Counted from the stretch's first letter, positions 32,541-41,844 are shown. The stretch is DNA of 43,579 bases from CAYVUI01 sp964454745 (GCA_964454745.1 CAYVUI010000021.1:1-43579); one strand, 5' to 3'. Translations and numbers: made by a program. Notes: generated by a model from the sequence alone, not told the origin.

Positions 32541-32644
32541 AAGAACAAAATTAAAATGGACATAACCAAGCCATCTTCTCATCACGAAGGGACTCGAAGC
32601 CGGAGCCGGGGATCGACCGTTCGAATCAGGGGAATGAGGCTTTT

Positions 32645-33487
32645 TTATTGCTCACGGGTTTGAATTTTCACTGTGTAGGATATTTCTGAGGAGGCATCAT
32701 CTCCGCGAAAGGAGCCATCCGACGGGGCTGCGCCTTTGGGGTAGGCACTGGCCGCGACGGCAAGATGATGATCGGCCGCGGCGACACCATTGGTCGGGTC
32801 GTATCCGCGCCAGCCGCCGCCGGGCAGGTAGATTTCGGCCCAGGCGTGCATGTCCCGCTCAGGTTCATCGCCTGTGACGTATCCACTGACGAAACGGGAG
32901 GGAATGCCCATATAACGACAGGCCTCGACGAAGAGAACGGCCAGATCGCGGCAGGCCCCCTGCCCTTTGGCCAGGGTTTCTGACGGGCTGTGGGGTTCGC
33001 CTTCGAGGCGGATAATTTTCCGGCATCGTTCATGGATCGCGTTATTCAGGGCGGTGAGAAAGGTAAAGGTATCGGAACCGTGCTGGCGATGCAGTTCGTC
33101 GGCAAATACGGCGACAGTACCGAGCGGCTCGATGCGGCGGAGGTAACATGCCGGGCAGCCCTCGAGGCGGTCGTGCTGGACGGGAACGGATTGATATCGC
33201 GACTGGGTGATGATGAAATCGAATGGATTTTTCAGGTGTGTTCGTGCGGTGAAGCTGCTTTGGATGGTCAGGGCGTCGTACATACCGCTAAACCAGGCAT
33301 AATGGGCGGGGTTGCCTTCGAGATCGAGACACTGGCTGCGGCCGGCGGGATTGGGCGTAAGGCTGAGCTGATAGTGATCGAGAGACTGGGAACCATTCTC
33401 CCGCGGGCGCAGGCGAAGGGTCATCGGTTCGATGAAGACCTTTTTGCTGTAGCGATATTCGATGGTGTGTTCGACGGTGAAGATCAT
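32645..33487 (-). CDS. Transglutaminase-like cysteine protease of the Anbu cluster
   Basis: A 280-residue transglutaminase-like protein with the N-terminal bacterial transglutaminase domain (MIFTVEHTIEYRYSKKVFIEP) and a Cys-His-Asp triad: C179 (GACRDLAVLF), H214 (MHAWAE) and D230 (GYDPTNG). Members are thought to be peptidases or amidases. It has no signal peptide. It is the last of four tightly packed genes, nine bases after the Anbu peptidase gene. Confidence 0.92.
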   Translation of the reverse strand: MIFTVEHTIEYRYSKKVFIEPMTLRLRPRENGSQSLDHYQLSLTPNPAGRSQCLDLEGNPAHYAWFSGMYDALTIQSSFTARTHLKNPFDFIITQSRYQSVPVQHDRLEGCPACYLRRIEPLGTVAVFADELHRQHGSDTFTFLTALNNAIHERCRKIIRLEGEPHSPSETLAKGQGACRDLAVLFVEACRYMGIPSRFVSGYVTGDEPERDMHAWAEIYLPGGGWRGYDPTNGVAAADHHLAVAASAYPKGAAPSDGSFRGDDASSEISYTVKIQTREQ

Positions 33488-33496
33488 GAGACACCT

Positions 33497-34225
33497 TTAT
33501 TTCGGCATTTTTTTCATGGCGTTTGCGAGCCAGTCTTCGGGCAGTTCCTGCACGGACTGATTGAGGCGATCCTTCCACCACCTGGCGACATGGCGGACCT
33601 GGTCGTGTTCATAGCGGTGCTCGGCGATCTCGAAGGAATCCTTCTTGTAGAGCACCACGTCAATGGGATAATCGACATCGGTCGCGGACATGCGGGTTGC
33701 CTCGAAGGCCAGGAAGCCGAGCTTTAGGGCATAGGGAATGGACACTTCGTAATTCATCGCGCGGCTGAGGATGGGCTTGCCGTAGCTGGACTCGCCGATC
33801 ATGTAGTACGGGGTTCCCTGGGTGACCTCGACCCAGTTGGCCTGGGGATAGAGCAGGTAGAGTTTGTGCTCCTTGTCATTTTCGAGCTGGCCACCGATGA
33901 TGGAAAAGAGGTTGAACGGCAGCGAGGCCTCCTTGAGGGCGGCTTTGTCTTCAGACTGGACGCGGCGGACCTGGGTGGCGAAGGCGTTTACGGCCTTGTA
34001 GAGCTTGTCGAAATGTTCATCTTTTTCTTCGAGGACTTCCTCAAAGTAGGTGACCGCCTTGTCCCTTGCGGAGCGCAGGCCGCTGGTCATGATGAACATG
34101 GCATGTTTTCCGTGCTGGTGGACGGAGACTTTCTTGGAAGAGATATATTCGACCCCGCTGGTAATGCGGGTATCGGCGATCCCGACGAGGCCTTCTTCGA
34201 CCTTCATAGCGATACAAAACGTCAT
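33497..34225 (-). CDS. Anbu, proteasome-beta-like peptidase homologue
   Basis: A 242-residue Ntn-hydrolase-fold protein of the Anbu group, the bacterial relatives of HslV and proteasome beta subunits. Removal of the initiator Met would expose Thr as residue 1 (MTFCIAMKVEEGLVGIADTR); Asp17 (counting from that Thr) and Lys30/31 fit the proteasomal catalytic set. Gly and Ser positions in MIGESSYGKPIL also fit. Anbu assembles into helical or open rings and its substrates are not settled. It lies three bases after the alpha-E gene and before the transglutaminase gene, the standard Anbu gene order. Confidence 0.92.
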   Translation of the reverse strand: MTFCIAMKVEEGLVGIADTRITSGVEYISSKKVSVHQHGKHAMFIMTSGLRSARDKAVTYFEEVLEEKDEHFDKLYKAVNAFATQVRRVQSEDKAALKEASLPFNLFSIIGGQLENDKEHKLYLLYPQANWVEVTQGTPYYMIGESSYGKPILSRAMNYEVSIPYALKLGFLAFEATRMSATDVDYPIDVVLYKKDSFEIAEHRYEHDQVRHVARWWKDRLNQSVQELPEDWLANAMKKMPK

Positions 34226-34228
34226 ATG

Positions 34229-35209
34229 TTATTCCTGTGTTTGCATCGGCATGGGCGAATGGGCAGGCGTCATGGCAAAGAACGCCTGGTGAATGTCGCT
34301 TCCGATGCGGTTGAGTTTTCCCTGGAATCCGTCAAGAAATTCGTGCAGGCCGGAATCAATCACTTCGTCGATTTCGGTGTAGTTGAGCTCGGAGGCGAGC
34401 TTTCCTAGGTTTCGCTGGGCCTGGTTGCGATACTGCCGCGAGGGCGTGCCGATGATGTCCTGGAGGGAGGTTTCCGCGGATTCGAGGCAATAGGTAATCG
34501 AGCGTGGAAAGTCCTTGTGGAACAACAGGAAGTCGGCAACTTCCATGGGGGTAATGCGGTGATGGGTTTTCTTATACATCTCGAAGGCACTGGCGGATTT
34601 GAGCAGCGCGGCCCAGAGGATGTTGTCGTAGGGGCTTCCGACGTAATCGAGACGCGGCAGGAGCATGAAGTATTTGACATCGAGGATCCGGGAGGTTTTG
34701 TCGGCCCGTTCGAGGAGCCTGCCGAGATTGAGGAAATGCCAGCCTTCACCGTGCGAGAGTGTCCCTTCGCTGATGCCGATGTAGAGCTGGCTGTTGAGTT
34801 TGACATTGTTGAAGAAATCGTGGGGATTTTCATTTGCCTGGTCGCGGGCGGGCTGGCCTTTCATCGAGAGGTAAAAGCTGTTGACCTGCTGCCACATCTC
34901 GGAGCTGATGACCTCGCGGACGCTGCGGGCGTTTTCGCGGGCCGCGGTCAGGCACGAAAGGACTGAATTGGGGTACGTGGGATCGAAAGCGAGGAACTCG
35001 AGCACGTTTTCCTGCGTGGGTTCGCCGTAGCGCTGCTCGAAGAATTCGTGGTCGCCTGTAACCGTCACCAGCGGCTCCCACTGCTCCTTGCCGTAGATGG
35101 GAATGTCGAGCATGAGATGGAGGTTTACATCGATGAAACGGGCAATGTTCTCGGCCCGCTCGATATAGCGGCTCATCCAGTAGAGTGATTCTGCGACTCG
35201 GCTTAACAT
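34229..35209 (-). CDS. Alpha-E domain protein (DUF403)
   Basis: A 326-residue all-helical alpha-E protein. The opening MLSRVAESLYWMSRYIERAENIARFIDVNLHLMLD (shown in part: YWMSRYIERAEN) is the family signature. Alpha-E proteins are encoded next to circularly permuted ATP-grasp and transglutaminase genes and have been proposed to join in peptide or amide bond chemistry; no activity is proven to my knowledge. Its ATG shares one base with the stop of the ATP-grasp gene. Confidence 0.93.
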   Translation of the reverse strand: MLSRVAESLYWMSRYIERAENIARFIDVNLHLMLDIPIYGKEQWEPLVTVTGDHEFFEQRYGEPTQENVLEFLAFDPTYPNSVLSCLTAARENARSVREVISSEMWQQVNSFYLSMKGQPARDQANENPHDFFNNVKLNSQLYIGISEGTLSHGEGWHFLNLGRLLERADKTSRILDVKYFMLLPRLDYVGSPYDNILWAALLKSASAFEMYKKTHHRITPMEVADFLLFHKDFPRSITYCLESAETSLQDIIGTPSRQYRNQAQRNLGKLASELNYTEIDEVIDSGLHEFLDGFQGKLNRIGSDIHQAFFAMTPAHSPMPMQTQE

Positions 35210-36718
35210 TAGCTGCCCTCCCTTGAAAATCGGCCCGGGCTGAACAGTTCGTTCATGTCATAGGTTTGCTCGGGCTGGCCGTCTTTGACGACCCAGGTAT
35301 CCTTGCTGCCGCCGCCCTGCGAGGAATTGACGACCAGTGAGCCCTTGCGAAGGGCAACGCGGGTCAGGCCGCCGGGCTGGACGTAAATATCCTCTCCGTA
35401 GAGAATATAGGGGCGAAGGTCCACGTGCCGGCCCTCGTAATGATCGTCGACCAGCGTCGGCACCCGTGAGAGCGAAAGCACCGGCTGGCCGATGTAATTT
35501 CGCGGCTGGTCCTGAATCCGCTGGATGAAGTTTTCCTGTTCTTCTTTGGTCGAATGCGGGCCGACAAGCATACCGTATCCGCCGGATTCATTGACGCTTT
35601 TGACGACCATGTTCTCGATATTCTCGATGACGTGGTCGCGCTGCTTCTGCTCGGAGCAGATATAGGTCGGCACGTTGCTCAGCTTGCAGTCCTCGTTGAG
35701 GTAATACTTGATGATATCGGGCACGTAGGCGTACACGGCCTTGTCGTCCGCGATGCCGGTACCGGGGGCATTGGCCATGGCGACGCGGCCCTGCTGGTAG
35801 ACATCGAGGATGCCGGGGACGCCGAGAGCGGAATCGCTGTTAAAGGCGACCGGATCGAGGAAGTCGTCGTCGATTCGGCGATAGATGACATCGACGCGTT
35901 CAAACCCGCGGGTGGTCCGCATGTAGACGAAACCGTCCTGGACGACCATGTCGCGGCCTTCGACGAGCAGGACACCCATCTGCTGGGCGAGAAAGGAATG
36001 CTCGAAATAGGCGGAATTATAAATGCCCGGCGTCATCACGACGGTATTGCCGTTGTGAACGGGGGTAAGGTACTCCAGTGTTTCGAGCAGACGGTTGGGG
36101 TAATCGTCCACCGGGGCGATATCGAGGACGTCGAAAACCTGGGGGAAAGTGCGTTTTAGAACCTGGCGGTTCTCGAGAACGTAGGATACGCCTGAAGGGC
36201 ACCGCATGTTGTCTTCGAGCACGTAAAAGGTTCCGTCGTCATCGCGAACGAGGTCGCTGCCGGTGATATGGCACCAGATGCCCTTGGGCGGATCGAGGCC
36301 GATGCACTGCTTGCGGAAGGATTTGCCGCTGTGGATCAGTTCCGCCGGAATGACCTTGTCTTTGAGAATTTTCTGGTCGTGGTAGATGTCGTCTACGAAG
36401 AGATTGAGGGCACAAATCCTCTGCTTGAGGCCGTCGCGGNNNNNNNNNNCGGATGATGCACCAGTCTTTGGTTCCGATAATCCGCGGGATAATGTCAAAC
36501 GGGAAGATGCGGTCGGTCCCCTCGTCGGTGCCGTAAACGGTGAAAGTAATGCCCATCTGGAGCAGTGCCGCCTCGGCTGCTTTTTTGCGACGCAGCAGCT
36601 CGGGAAATCCCATTGCGTTGATCCGGTCGATCAGCGGTGCGGAATACTCGCGCGGCTTGCCGGGGCTCTCGAAGAGTTCATCGTAGAAATTTTCGGTATC
36701 GTAGGTCGAAAAATCCAT
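35209..36718 (-). CDS. Circularly permuted ATP-grasp protein, interrupted by an assembly gap
   Basis: A circularly permuted ATP-grasp type 2 protein (DUF404/DUF407 group), about 498 residues when repaired. The N-terminal part runs from 36718 (MDFSTYDTENFYDELFE) to TKDWCII, the rest from RDGLKQRICALNLFVDDIYHDQKIL to the stop at 35209. Family motifs include MRCPSGVSYVLENR, GTGIADDKAVYAY and VKSVNESGGYGMLVGPH. Ten Ns at 36440-36449 shift the frame by one. The sequences flanking the gap share CCG, and merging them gives WCIIRDGLKQR, the spacing the family expects. It is the first gene of the Anbu cluster. The family is thought to ligate amino acids or peptides. Confidence 0.9.
36440..36449. other. 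Ten-base N run (assembly gap) inside the ATP-grasp gene
   Basis: The only unresolved bases in the window. The run plus a 3-base duplication of CCG on either side accounts for a +13 insertion and the observed one-base frame change. Confidence 0.98.
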
Positions 36719-36744
36719 TTTTTAGCCTTAAAAAATCACATTGA

Positions 36745-36772
36745 AGTCTAAGCTATATCGGCATCCTGTCAA
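36745..36772 (-). promoter_or_regulatory. Promoter for the Anbu cluster
   Basis: On the minus strand TTGACA (36772-36767) is followed after 16 bases by TAGACT (36750-36745, 4 of 6), 27 bases before the ATG of the ATP-grasp gene. The -35 is followed by GG as in four other TTGACA boxes in the window. Confidence 0.6.
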
Positions 36773-36855
36773 GAGGATTTAAAAGATTCCGGACTTTTCA
36801 ACGCGGATATTGAAGATCGGCCCCCATACAAAAGGCGGAATTACAAAAATGTCAC

Positions 36856-36885
36856 AAAAAAAGCCCCCGCTCCATTTGCGGGGGC
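36856..36885 (-). terminator. Intrinsic terminator after the DUF4340 gene
   Basis: On the minus strand GCCCCCGC pairs perfectly with GCGGGGGC over a 7-base loop (36863-36885) and is followed by seven Ts (36862-36856). It terminates the ABC/DUF4340 unit before the Anbu promoter. The rest of the 348-base gap shows no gene. Confidence 0.92.
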
Positions 36886-37066
36886 CTATCCCAAATCTAC
36901 TCATCTCGTCGCGGTATCCGTCTTACCGCGATATCCACTTGTCATTTCCTGCTCTAAAGTTGCTTAGCCCACTTTTTATTTCCAACTGCTTCACATATTA
37001 ATATGCTTGAATCAGCGGCCGGGTTCGCAATTTTTGGGCATATCGTGGATATTTTTTTTTACGGAC

Positions 37067-38167
37067 CTACTGCGCCGGTGCCGGTTCGGGGGATTCGGCT
37101 TCCTGGGCCTCGGGTTCTTCCTTGACCTCAAAGAGGGCATCGAAATCCTTGACAAAATTCTCCTTTTGCCAGTTGACGATCTTGTACACCCAGCCGTTAT
37201 GGCGGGTATTAAACTCTTCCACCGCATCCATCGCGAGAAGTTTGGCTTCCTTTTCCCTGAGCTGCTCTTCGCTTTCCACGCCGCGTTCCTTGGTGATCGG
37301 GGTCTGGTCTTTGAAAATCGCACCGCAGCGGATGTAGCTCTCTTCGCCGTCCATCGCAATTTCGACGGTGTACTGGGCGGAGGTTTCCATGGTGCAGGTA
37401 TAGACGTGATCAAATACGAGATCGGTGCGGGTATCACCGCGGATGGCATCCTCGAAGGAGGCGCGGTCCAGTGCCTGGAAGACGGCGTCCATTTCGTACT
37501 GTTTGGGTTCGAGGGCTTCGGGGTAGCCGGTCTGGGGGATGACCTTTCCGTTCTCGTCTTTTACGAGGGTGTAGCTTTTGTCCGGGAATTTGACGGTGAC
37601 CGACTCGATTTTGTCCTTGGGATACTCACCGAGATCGGTTTCCATGTAATCCTTGGCCCGGCTGGGAATCCAGCCGACCTGGTAGGTAATGTACACAGCA
37701 TCCTGACCGGCCAGGCGGACGTACTTTCCGCGGTCCTGGTCGCGCTGCTGGCCGAGGTACAGGCCGGTCATCAACTCATCGCCCTCCCGATAAAACATGA
37801 CGCTCTTGTCGGCCTTTTCCTCACTGACACCTAGGTCATCGTGGTTTTGCGCGGAGCTGGTGTAGGGCTTAGAGGTCTGGATGTCCAGGCAGGTGGTGAT
37901 CAATTCGTTGATGTCCGAGGTTTTTGCCGGGTAGCCGTACTTGTCGGCAAGGACAAATCCGCTGCCTCGGCGTTCGAGCGTGACCGTGCCGTCCGACTGG
38001 GAATTAATCACGATCTTTGTCACCTGGTCCGGTTCGAAACCCTGGATCAGCGGGCTGGGGCCCTTGACGGTGGTGCGGGTTCGCTGTGCCATTTTCGTCG
38101 TGACCATGGCCAGTAGAACCATCGCCGCGGCGGTAACTGCTAATATCATCAGATTCCGGTTGCTCAT
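37067..38167 (-). CDS. DUF4340 membrane-anchored protein
   Basis: A 366-residue protein with one N-terminal membrane segment (LMILAVTAAAMVLLAMVTT) and a long extracytoplasmic region. Segments such as KIVINSQSDGTVTLERRGSGFVLAD and SDINELITTCLDIQTSKP match the DUF4340 pattern of repeated beta-rich units. The C-terminus is Glu/Ala/Pro-rich. DUF4340 genes commonly follow GldG-type ABC genes, as here, 62 bases downstream. GGAGA precedes the ATG. Its function is unknown; an accessory of the transporter is likely. Confidence 0.88.
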   Translation of the reverse strand: MSNRNLMILAVTAAAMVLLAMVTTKMAQRTRTTVKGPSPLIQGFEPDQVTKIVINSQSDGTVTLERRGSGFVLADKYGYPAKTSDINELITTCLDIQTSKPYTSSAQNHDDLGVSEEKADKSVMFYREGDELMTGLYLGQQRDQDRGKYVRLAGQDAVYITYQVGWIPSRAKDYMETDLGEYPKDKIESVTVKFPDKSYTLVKDENGKVIPQTGYPEALEPKQYEMDAVFQALDRASFEDAIRGDTRTDLVFDHVYTCTMETSAQYTVEIAMDGEESYIRCGAIFKDQTPITKERGVESEEQLREKEAKLLAMDAVEEFNTRHNGWVYKIVNWQKENFVKDFDALFEVKEEPEAQEAESPEPAPAQ

Positions 38168-38229
38168 GAATCTATCTCCGTTTGACAGAAAGCTTTCAAT
38201 CCTAATTTATATTGATTGCAACAAATGGT

Positions 38230-40227
38230 TTATCCCTCGCCGGTGCGGTGGCTGACGTAGTATCGCTTCCGCATGGATCGGTAGGCCCCGAGGGCGATTG
38301 CGATAATAAGGATCACCGCGGGTGCGGCGAGCATGTTCCAGTTCCGCAGGCGGTTTTGAAGCTGCTCGATCCGTTCGCGGCGTTTCATTTTGACATCGCG
38401 CAGGTCGCTCTGGGCCTGACGGATCTTGACCTGGAGTTCATTTTTCTTGGTGAGGATACTGCTGCCGATGACCTCTTCTTCGCCTTCTTTGGCCTGGGAG
38501 AGGATCTTGTTGAGTTCCTGCTCAAAGCCCTTGATCTCGGCGTTTAGCTTTTCCTCTTCTTCGCGGGTCTCTTCCTCGGCCTGCTGCTCGATGGCCTTGA
38601 CGACGGAAAATTCCCGGCGGTAATTGCCGCGGGAACGAATGGAGATCAGGTCCTCGGAGCCGCCGAGTTCATCGACACAGTTGAGCACGAGGGCTGCGTT
38701 ATCGCCGACGACCATGGTTCCGAAAATGGTATTGGCATTATACGCTACAATGTTGCTGATGAAGTCCACGTCAGAGAAGACCAGCACAACGCTGTCCTGC
38801 GTGGATTCGGTCAGGCCGGTAATGCGGCGTGTTTCGGGCTCTTTTTCGGATTTTTCCTGCTCGCCCTCTTCGTCCATATTCTCTTCGGGCTCGACGGTGA
38901 CCTCGATCCCCTCGGGGAAGGCACTTTTGAGCGGACCGATGATCTGATAGCCCATGACGACGGGCTTGTCGCCCGGGATAAAACGTTCGAGGAACATGGC
39001 CGGATCGGTCATGGAAAGCTCACGGGTGGAGCCGACCTTCCAGGTGTTTCCTCGCTCGGTCGTCTGGATCAGGGGGCGATACTCCACGCCCTCTGGCTCC
39101 TGGCCGGTGAGGGTGCGAAGGGCACCGGGGTACAGCAGGCGAACATCGTTTAAGTTCGCGGTAATGACGCTGTCTGGATTGTAGCAGCCGGCGTCTTTGC
39201 CGAGGCTCAGGTCGAGGAAACCGAGGATTTTTTCCGGGCGCTGACCGGCTCGTATCGTTGCGCTCTGGGCCAGTGAAAAATCACCGGCGAAGGTATTATC
39301 CGGCATCTCGAGGCCCCACTGTTTGAACAGCTCGGGCAGGTTGGAATTCTGCTCGGGCGGCGCCTGCATCTGCATCTGGTTGGGCTGGGGATTTTCAACC
39401 AGGCAGAACGGATCGACGAAAATCATGGTCCGTCCACCGCTGAGGACAAACTGGTCAATCGCAAAAAGCGTCTTCTCGCTCAAGTCTTTGGGATGGATGA
39501 CCATCAGGATGTCAATGTTCTCGATCTTTTCGCTGTCGGTATCGACGGTGACCACTTCGTACTTTTCCTTGAGATGGTCGATGATCCCCCAGGCAGGCTT
39601 TGGCCGCTGGCCCTGCATCTGCATCATCTGGATCATATAGGGGCTCATATCGTCACCCATGACCGGCAGGGAACTGATGACGCCGATACGCGATTTTTCG
39701 CGGGTGATGATCGAGTCGATCAGTTCGCTGATGTCGTACTCGACAAAGTTCTGTCGGTCCGGCGAGAAGAAGGGAATGGCCTTTTCCACGCCGAACTGCG
39801 TCTGGGCAACCAGGCCGAAGAAGAAGGTCTCTTCCTCGGTGATGGGGAAGCGTTTGAGACCGAAACGCAGGGCCTCGACCTCTTCTTCTGAGAAAGGCCG
39901 GGGGTCGATGATCTCGAGTCGGACCATTCCGTCACCGTTGTCCACATATTCGCCCAGCAGGGATTTTACGTATTCATAATAGTTATCGAAAAACTTGATC
40001 TGATCACGGCCCTTCATCGCCGCGGTTTTGGCGTAGTAGAGCTTGAGCGTGATGGGCTGATTAAGCTTGCCGAGGATCGACTTTGATCCGTCGGAAAGTG
40101 TATACAGGCCCTGTTCAGTGATGTCGATCTTGATCGGGCTGCCGATATTCTGGAAGACCGTAATCGCCGAGAAGGTGATGACCAGAATCAAAAAGATACC
40201 CAGAAGTGCACGAACGCTGTTTTTCAT
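38230..40227 (-). CDS. GldG-like ABC transporter auxiliary membrane protein
   Basis: A 665-residue protein of the GldG/ABC_transp_aux group. An N-terminal membrane segment (LLGIFLILVITFSAITVFQN) precedes an extracytoplasmic alpha/beta domain (ITEQGLYTLSDGSKSILGKLNQPITLKLYYAK), a Rossmann-like region (DILMVIHPKDLSE, FVLSGGRTMIFVDPF), a coiled coil at about residues 555-630 and a C-terminal membrane segment (MLAAPAVILIIAIALGAY). In Bacteroidetes GldG works with GldF and GldA in gliding; here the family is more general and the substrate is unknown. Its start shares one base with the permease stop. Confidence 0.9.
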   Translation of the reverse strand: MKNSVRALLGIFLILVITFSAITVFQNIGSPIKIDITEQGLYTLSDGSKSILGKLNQPITLKLYYAKTAAMKGRDQIKFFDNYYEYVKSLLGEYVDNGDGMVRLEIIDPRPFSEEEVEALRFGLKRFPITEEETFFFGLVAQTQFGVEKAIPFFSPDRQNFVEYDISELIDSIITREKSRIGVISSLPVMGDDMSPYMIQMMQMQGQRPKPAWGIIDHLKEKYEVVTVDTDSEKIENIDILMVIHPKDLSEKTLFAIDQFVLSGGRTMIFVDPFCLVENPQPNQMQMQAPPEQNSNLPELFKQWGLEMPDNTFAGDFSLAQSATIRAGQRPEKILGFLDLSLGKDAGCYNPDSVITANLNDVRLLYPGALRTLTGQEPEGVEYRPLIQTTERGNTWKVGSTRELSMTDPAMFLERFIPGDKPVVMGYQIIGPLKSAFPEGIEVTVEPEENMDEEGEQEKSEKEPETRRITGLTESTQDSVVLVFSDVDFISNIVAYNANTIFGTMVVGDNAALVLNCVDELGGSEDLISIRSRGNYRREFSVVKAIEQQAEEETREEEEKLNAEIKGFEQELNKILSQAKEGEEEVIGSSILTKKNELQVKIRQAQSDLRDVKMKRRERIEQLQNRLRNWNMLAAPAVILIIAIALGAYRSMRKRYYVSHRTGEG

Positions 40228-41012
40228 CAGCTTGCCCTCCTTTCATTCAACAGTACAATACTTGCTGCGACCCATCCGGCAATCAGGATCAGGAAATACG
40301 TGATATCACTAAGCAGCAATACGCCCTGGCGGATGGAGCGGAAATGCTCCTGGAAGCTGAGCTGCTCGATGATGCCGATCATTCCGTCTGGCAGGAAGCT
40401 GGCGAAATAATTGAGCGTGGTCGGCAGACCGGCAAAGACCAGTACCGCACAGGCCACGACCGAGAGGATAAAGCTGATGACCTGGTTCTTGCTGAGCGCC
40501 GAGAAGAAAGCCCCGATTGCAAGAAACCCGCCGGCAAGGAAGAAGCTGCCGAGGTAGCCGGTAAAGATCGGGCCCCAGTCCGGGTTGCCGAGATAACCGA
40601 CGGTAACGGGCATGGGAAAGGTCAATAATAGAGCGATCCCCAAAAAGGCCCAGGCCGCGAAGAACTTGCCCAGGACCGCACCGGTAACGGTTACCGGCAG
40701 GGTAAAGAGCAGCTCGATCGAGCCCGAGCGGCGTTCTTCGGCCCAGAGCCGCATGGCTGTTGAGGGCACCATAAATACGAACAGCAGGGGCAAATTGGTG
40801 AAAAAGGCGTTCATATCCGCCTGCCCTGCCTCGAAAAAGCCCTGTTTGAACGTGAGATATCCTGAAAAGAACAGGAAAATGACTAAAAATACATAGGCGA
40901 CCGGCGTGGTGAAGTATGCTTTGAATTCCCGCCGGAATACGGATGTAAAGCCTTTCATGTTGCTGCTTTTCTGTTTCAAGTCTGCATCTGACATTTTTAT
41001 TTCCATTTCCAT
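40227..41012 (-). CDS. ABC-2 type permease (GldF/NosY-like)
   Basis: A 261-residue inner-membrane permease with six hydrophobic segments. The opening FTSVFRREFKAYFTTPVAYVFLVIFLFFSGY and the EERRSGSIELLFTLPVT loop are typical of the GldF group. An internal ATG at 40994 (MSDAD) is an alternative start; neither has a strong ribosome site. It lies between the ATPase and GldG-like genes and forms the membrane channel of the system. Confidence 0.9.
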   Translation of the reverse strand: MEMEIKMSDADLKQKSSNMKGFTSVFRREFKAYFTTPVAYVFLVIFLFFSGYLTFKQGFFEAGQADMNAFFTNLPLLFVFMVPSTAMRLWAEERRSGSIELLFTLPVTVTGAVLGKFFAAWAFLGIALLLTFPMPVTVGYLGNPDWGPIFTGYLGSFFLAGGFLAIGAFFSALSKNQVISFILSVVACAVLVFAGLPTTLNYFASFLPDGMIGIIEQLSFQEHFRSIRQGVLLLSDITYFLILIAGWVAASIVLLNERRAS

Positions 41013-41023
41013 GAAAGTTGCAA

Positions 41024-41743
41024 TTATGCGCTTTTACGTACGGTGATCTTACGGAAGACCTCTTCGAGGCCGCATCCGTGCTCTTCCTTGAGGGCCTGGG
41101 GCGTGGAATCGACCTGGATACTGCCCTGCGAGATGATAATCGCCCTTGAGCAGACCGCCTCGACCTCTTCAAGGATGTGCGTTGACACGATGATGCATTT
41201 TTCCTGTGCCATATCGGTGATGAGCTGGCGAACCTCGTGCTTCTGATTGGGGTCGAGCCCGTCGGTCGGTTCGTCGAGGATCAGCACGGGCGGATCGTGG
41301 ATCAGTGCCTGTGCCAGCCCGACACGGCGGCGATAGCCCTTGGACAGCGTCTCGATGGTCTGGTGATAGACCGACTCGATCGAGCAGGTCGGCACCACGC
41401 GGTCGAGGGCCTCTTTGCGTTTGGCCTTGTCAATGTCGCGGGCGTCACAGACAAAATCGAGGAAGCCCGAGACGGTCATCTCTGCGTACATCGGTGCGTT
41501 TTCCGCGACGTAGCCGATGGATTGACGTACCTGGATGGGCTCTGTGAGGATGTCGTGGCCGCAGACACTGGCGGTGCCGCTGTCTGGCCGCAGGAAACAG
41601 GCCAGCATTTTCATGACGGTACTCTTGCCCGCCCCGTTGGGGCCGAGAAAACCGAGCACCTGGCCCTTTTCGACCTCGAAACTGACGCCGTCGACGGCGA
41701 CGATTGAACCGAAACTTCGCCGAAGGTTTTGTACTTTAATCAT
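41024..41743 (-). CDS. ABC transporter ATPase (GldA-like)
   Basis: A 239-residue nucleotide-binding subunit. Walker A is GPNGAGKS, the signature is LSKGYRRRVGLAQ, Walker B is VLILDEP, followed by DGLDPNQ and the switch His in VSTHILEEV. The LSKGYRRR signature is the form seen in the GldA/NosF group. The ATG at 41743 is chosen because GGGAG lies just upstream and it begins MIKVQNLRRSFG; the ATG 54 bases upstream lacks both. First gene of the four-gene unit. Confidence 0.93.
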   Translation of the reverse strand: MIKVQNLRRSFGSIVAVDGVSFEVEKGQVLGFLGPNGAGKSTVMKMLACFLRPDSGTASVCGHDILTEPIQVRQSIGYVAENAPMYAEMTVSGFLDFVCDARDIDKAKRKEALDRVVPTCSIESVYHQTIETLSKGYRRRVGLAQALIHDPPVLILDEPTDGLDPNQKHEVRQLITDMAQEKCIIVSTHILEEVEAVCSRAIIISQGSIQVDSTPQALKEEHGCGLEEVFRKITVRKSA

Positions 41744-41817
41744 TCGCTTCTCCCATTTCGTACAAAAAACGGTATTTTTATACTGCTTACCAGCCATTTG
41801 GCTGTGTGTTTGCCCTT

Positions 41818-41844
41818 TCTATACCAAATTTTCCCTCGCGTCAA
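41818..41844 (-). promoter_or_regulatory. Possible promoter for the ABC/DUF4340 unit
   Basis: On the minus strand TTGACG (41844-41839) is followed by TATAGA (41823-41818) at a short 15-base spacing; shifting to TAGAAA gives 17. A small hairpin (CAGCCA/TGGCTG) lies in the leader at about 41791-41804. Confidence 0.35.
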
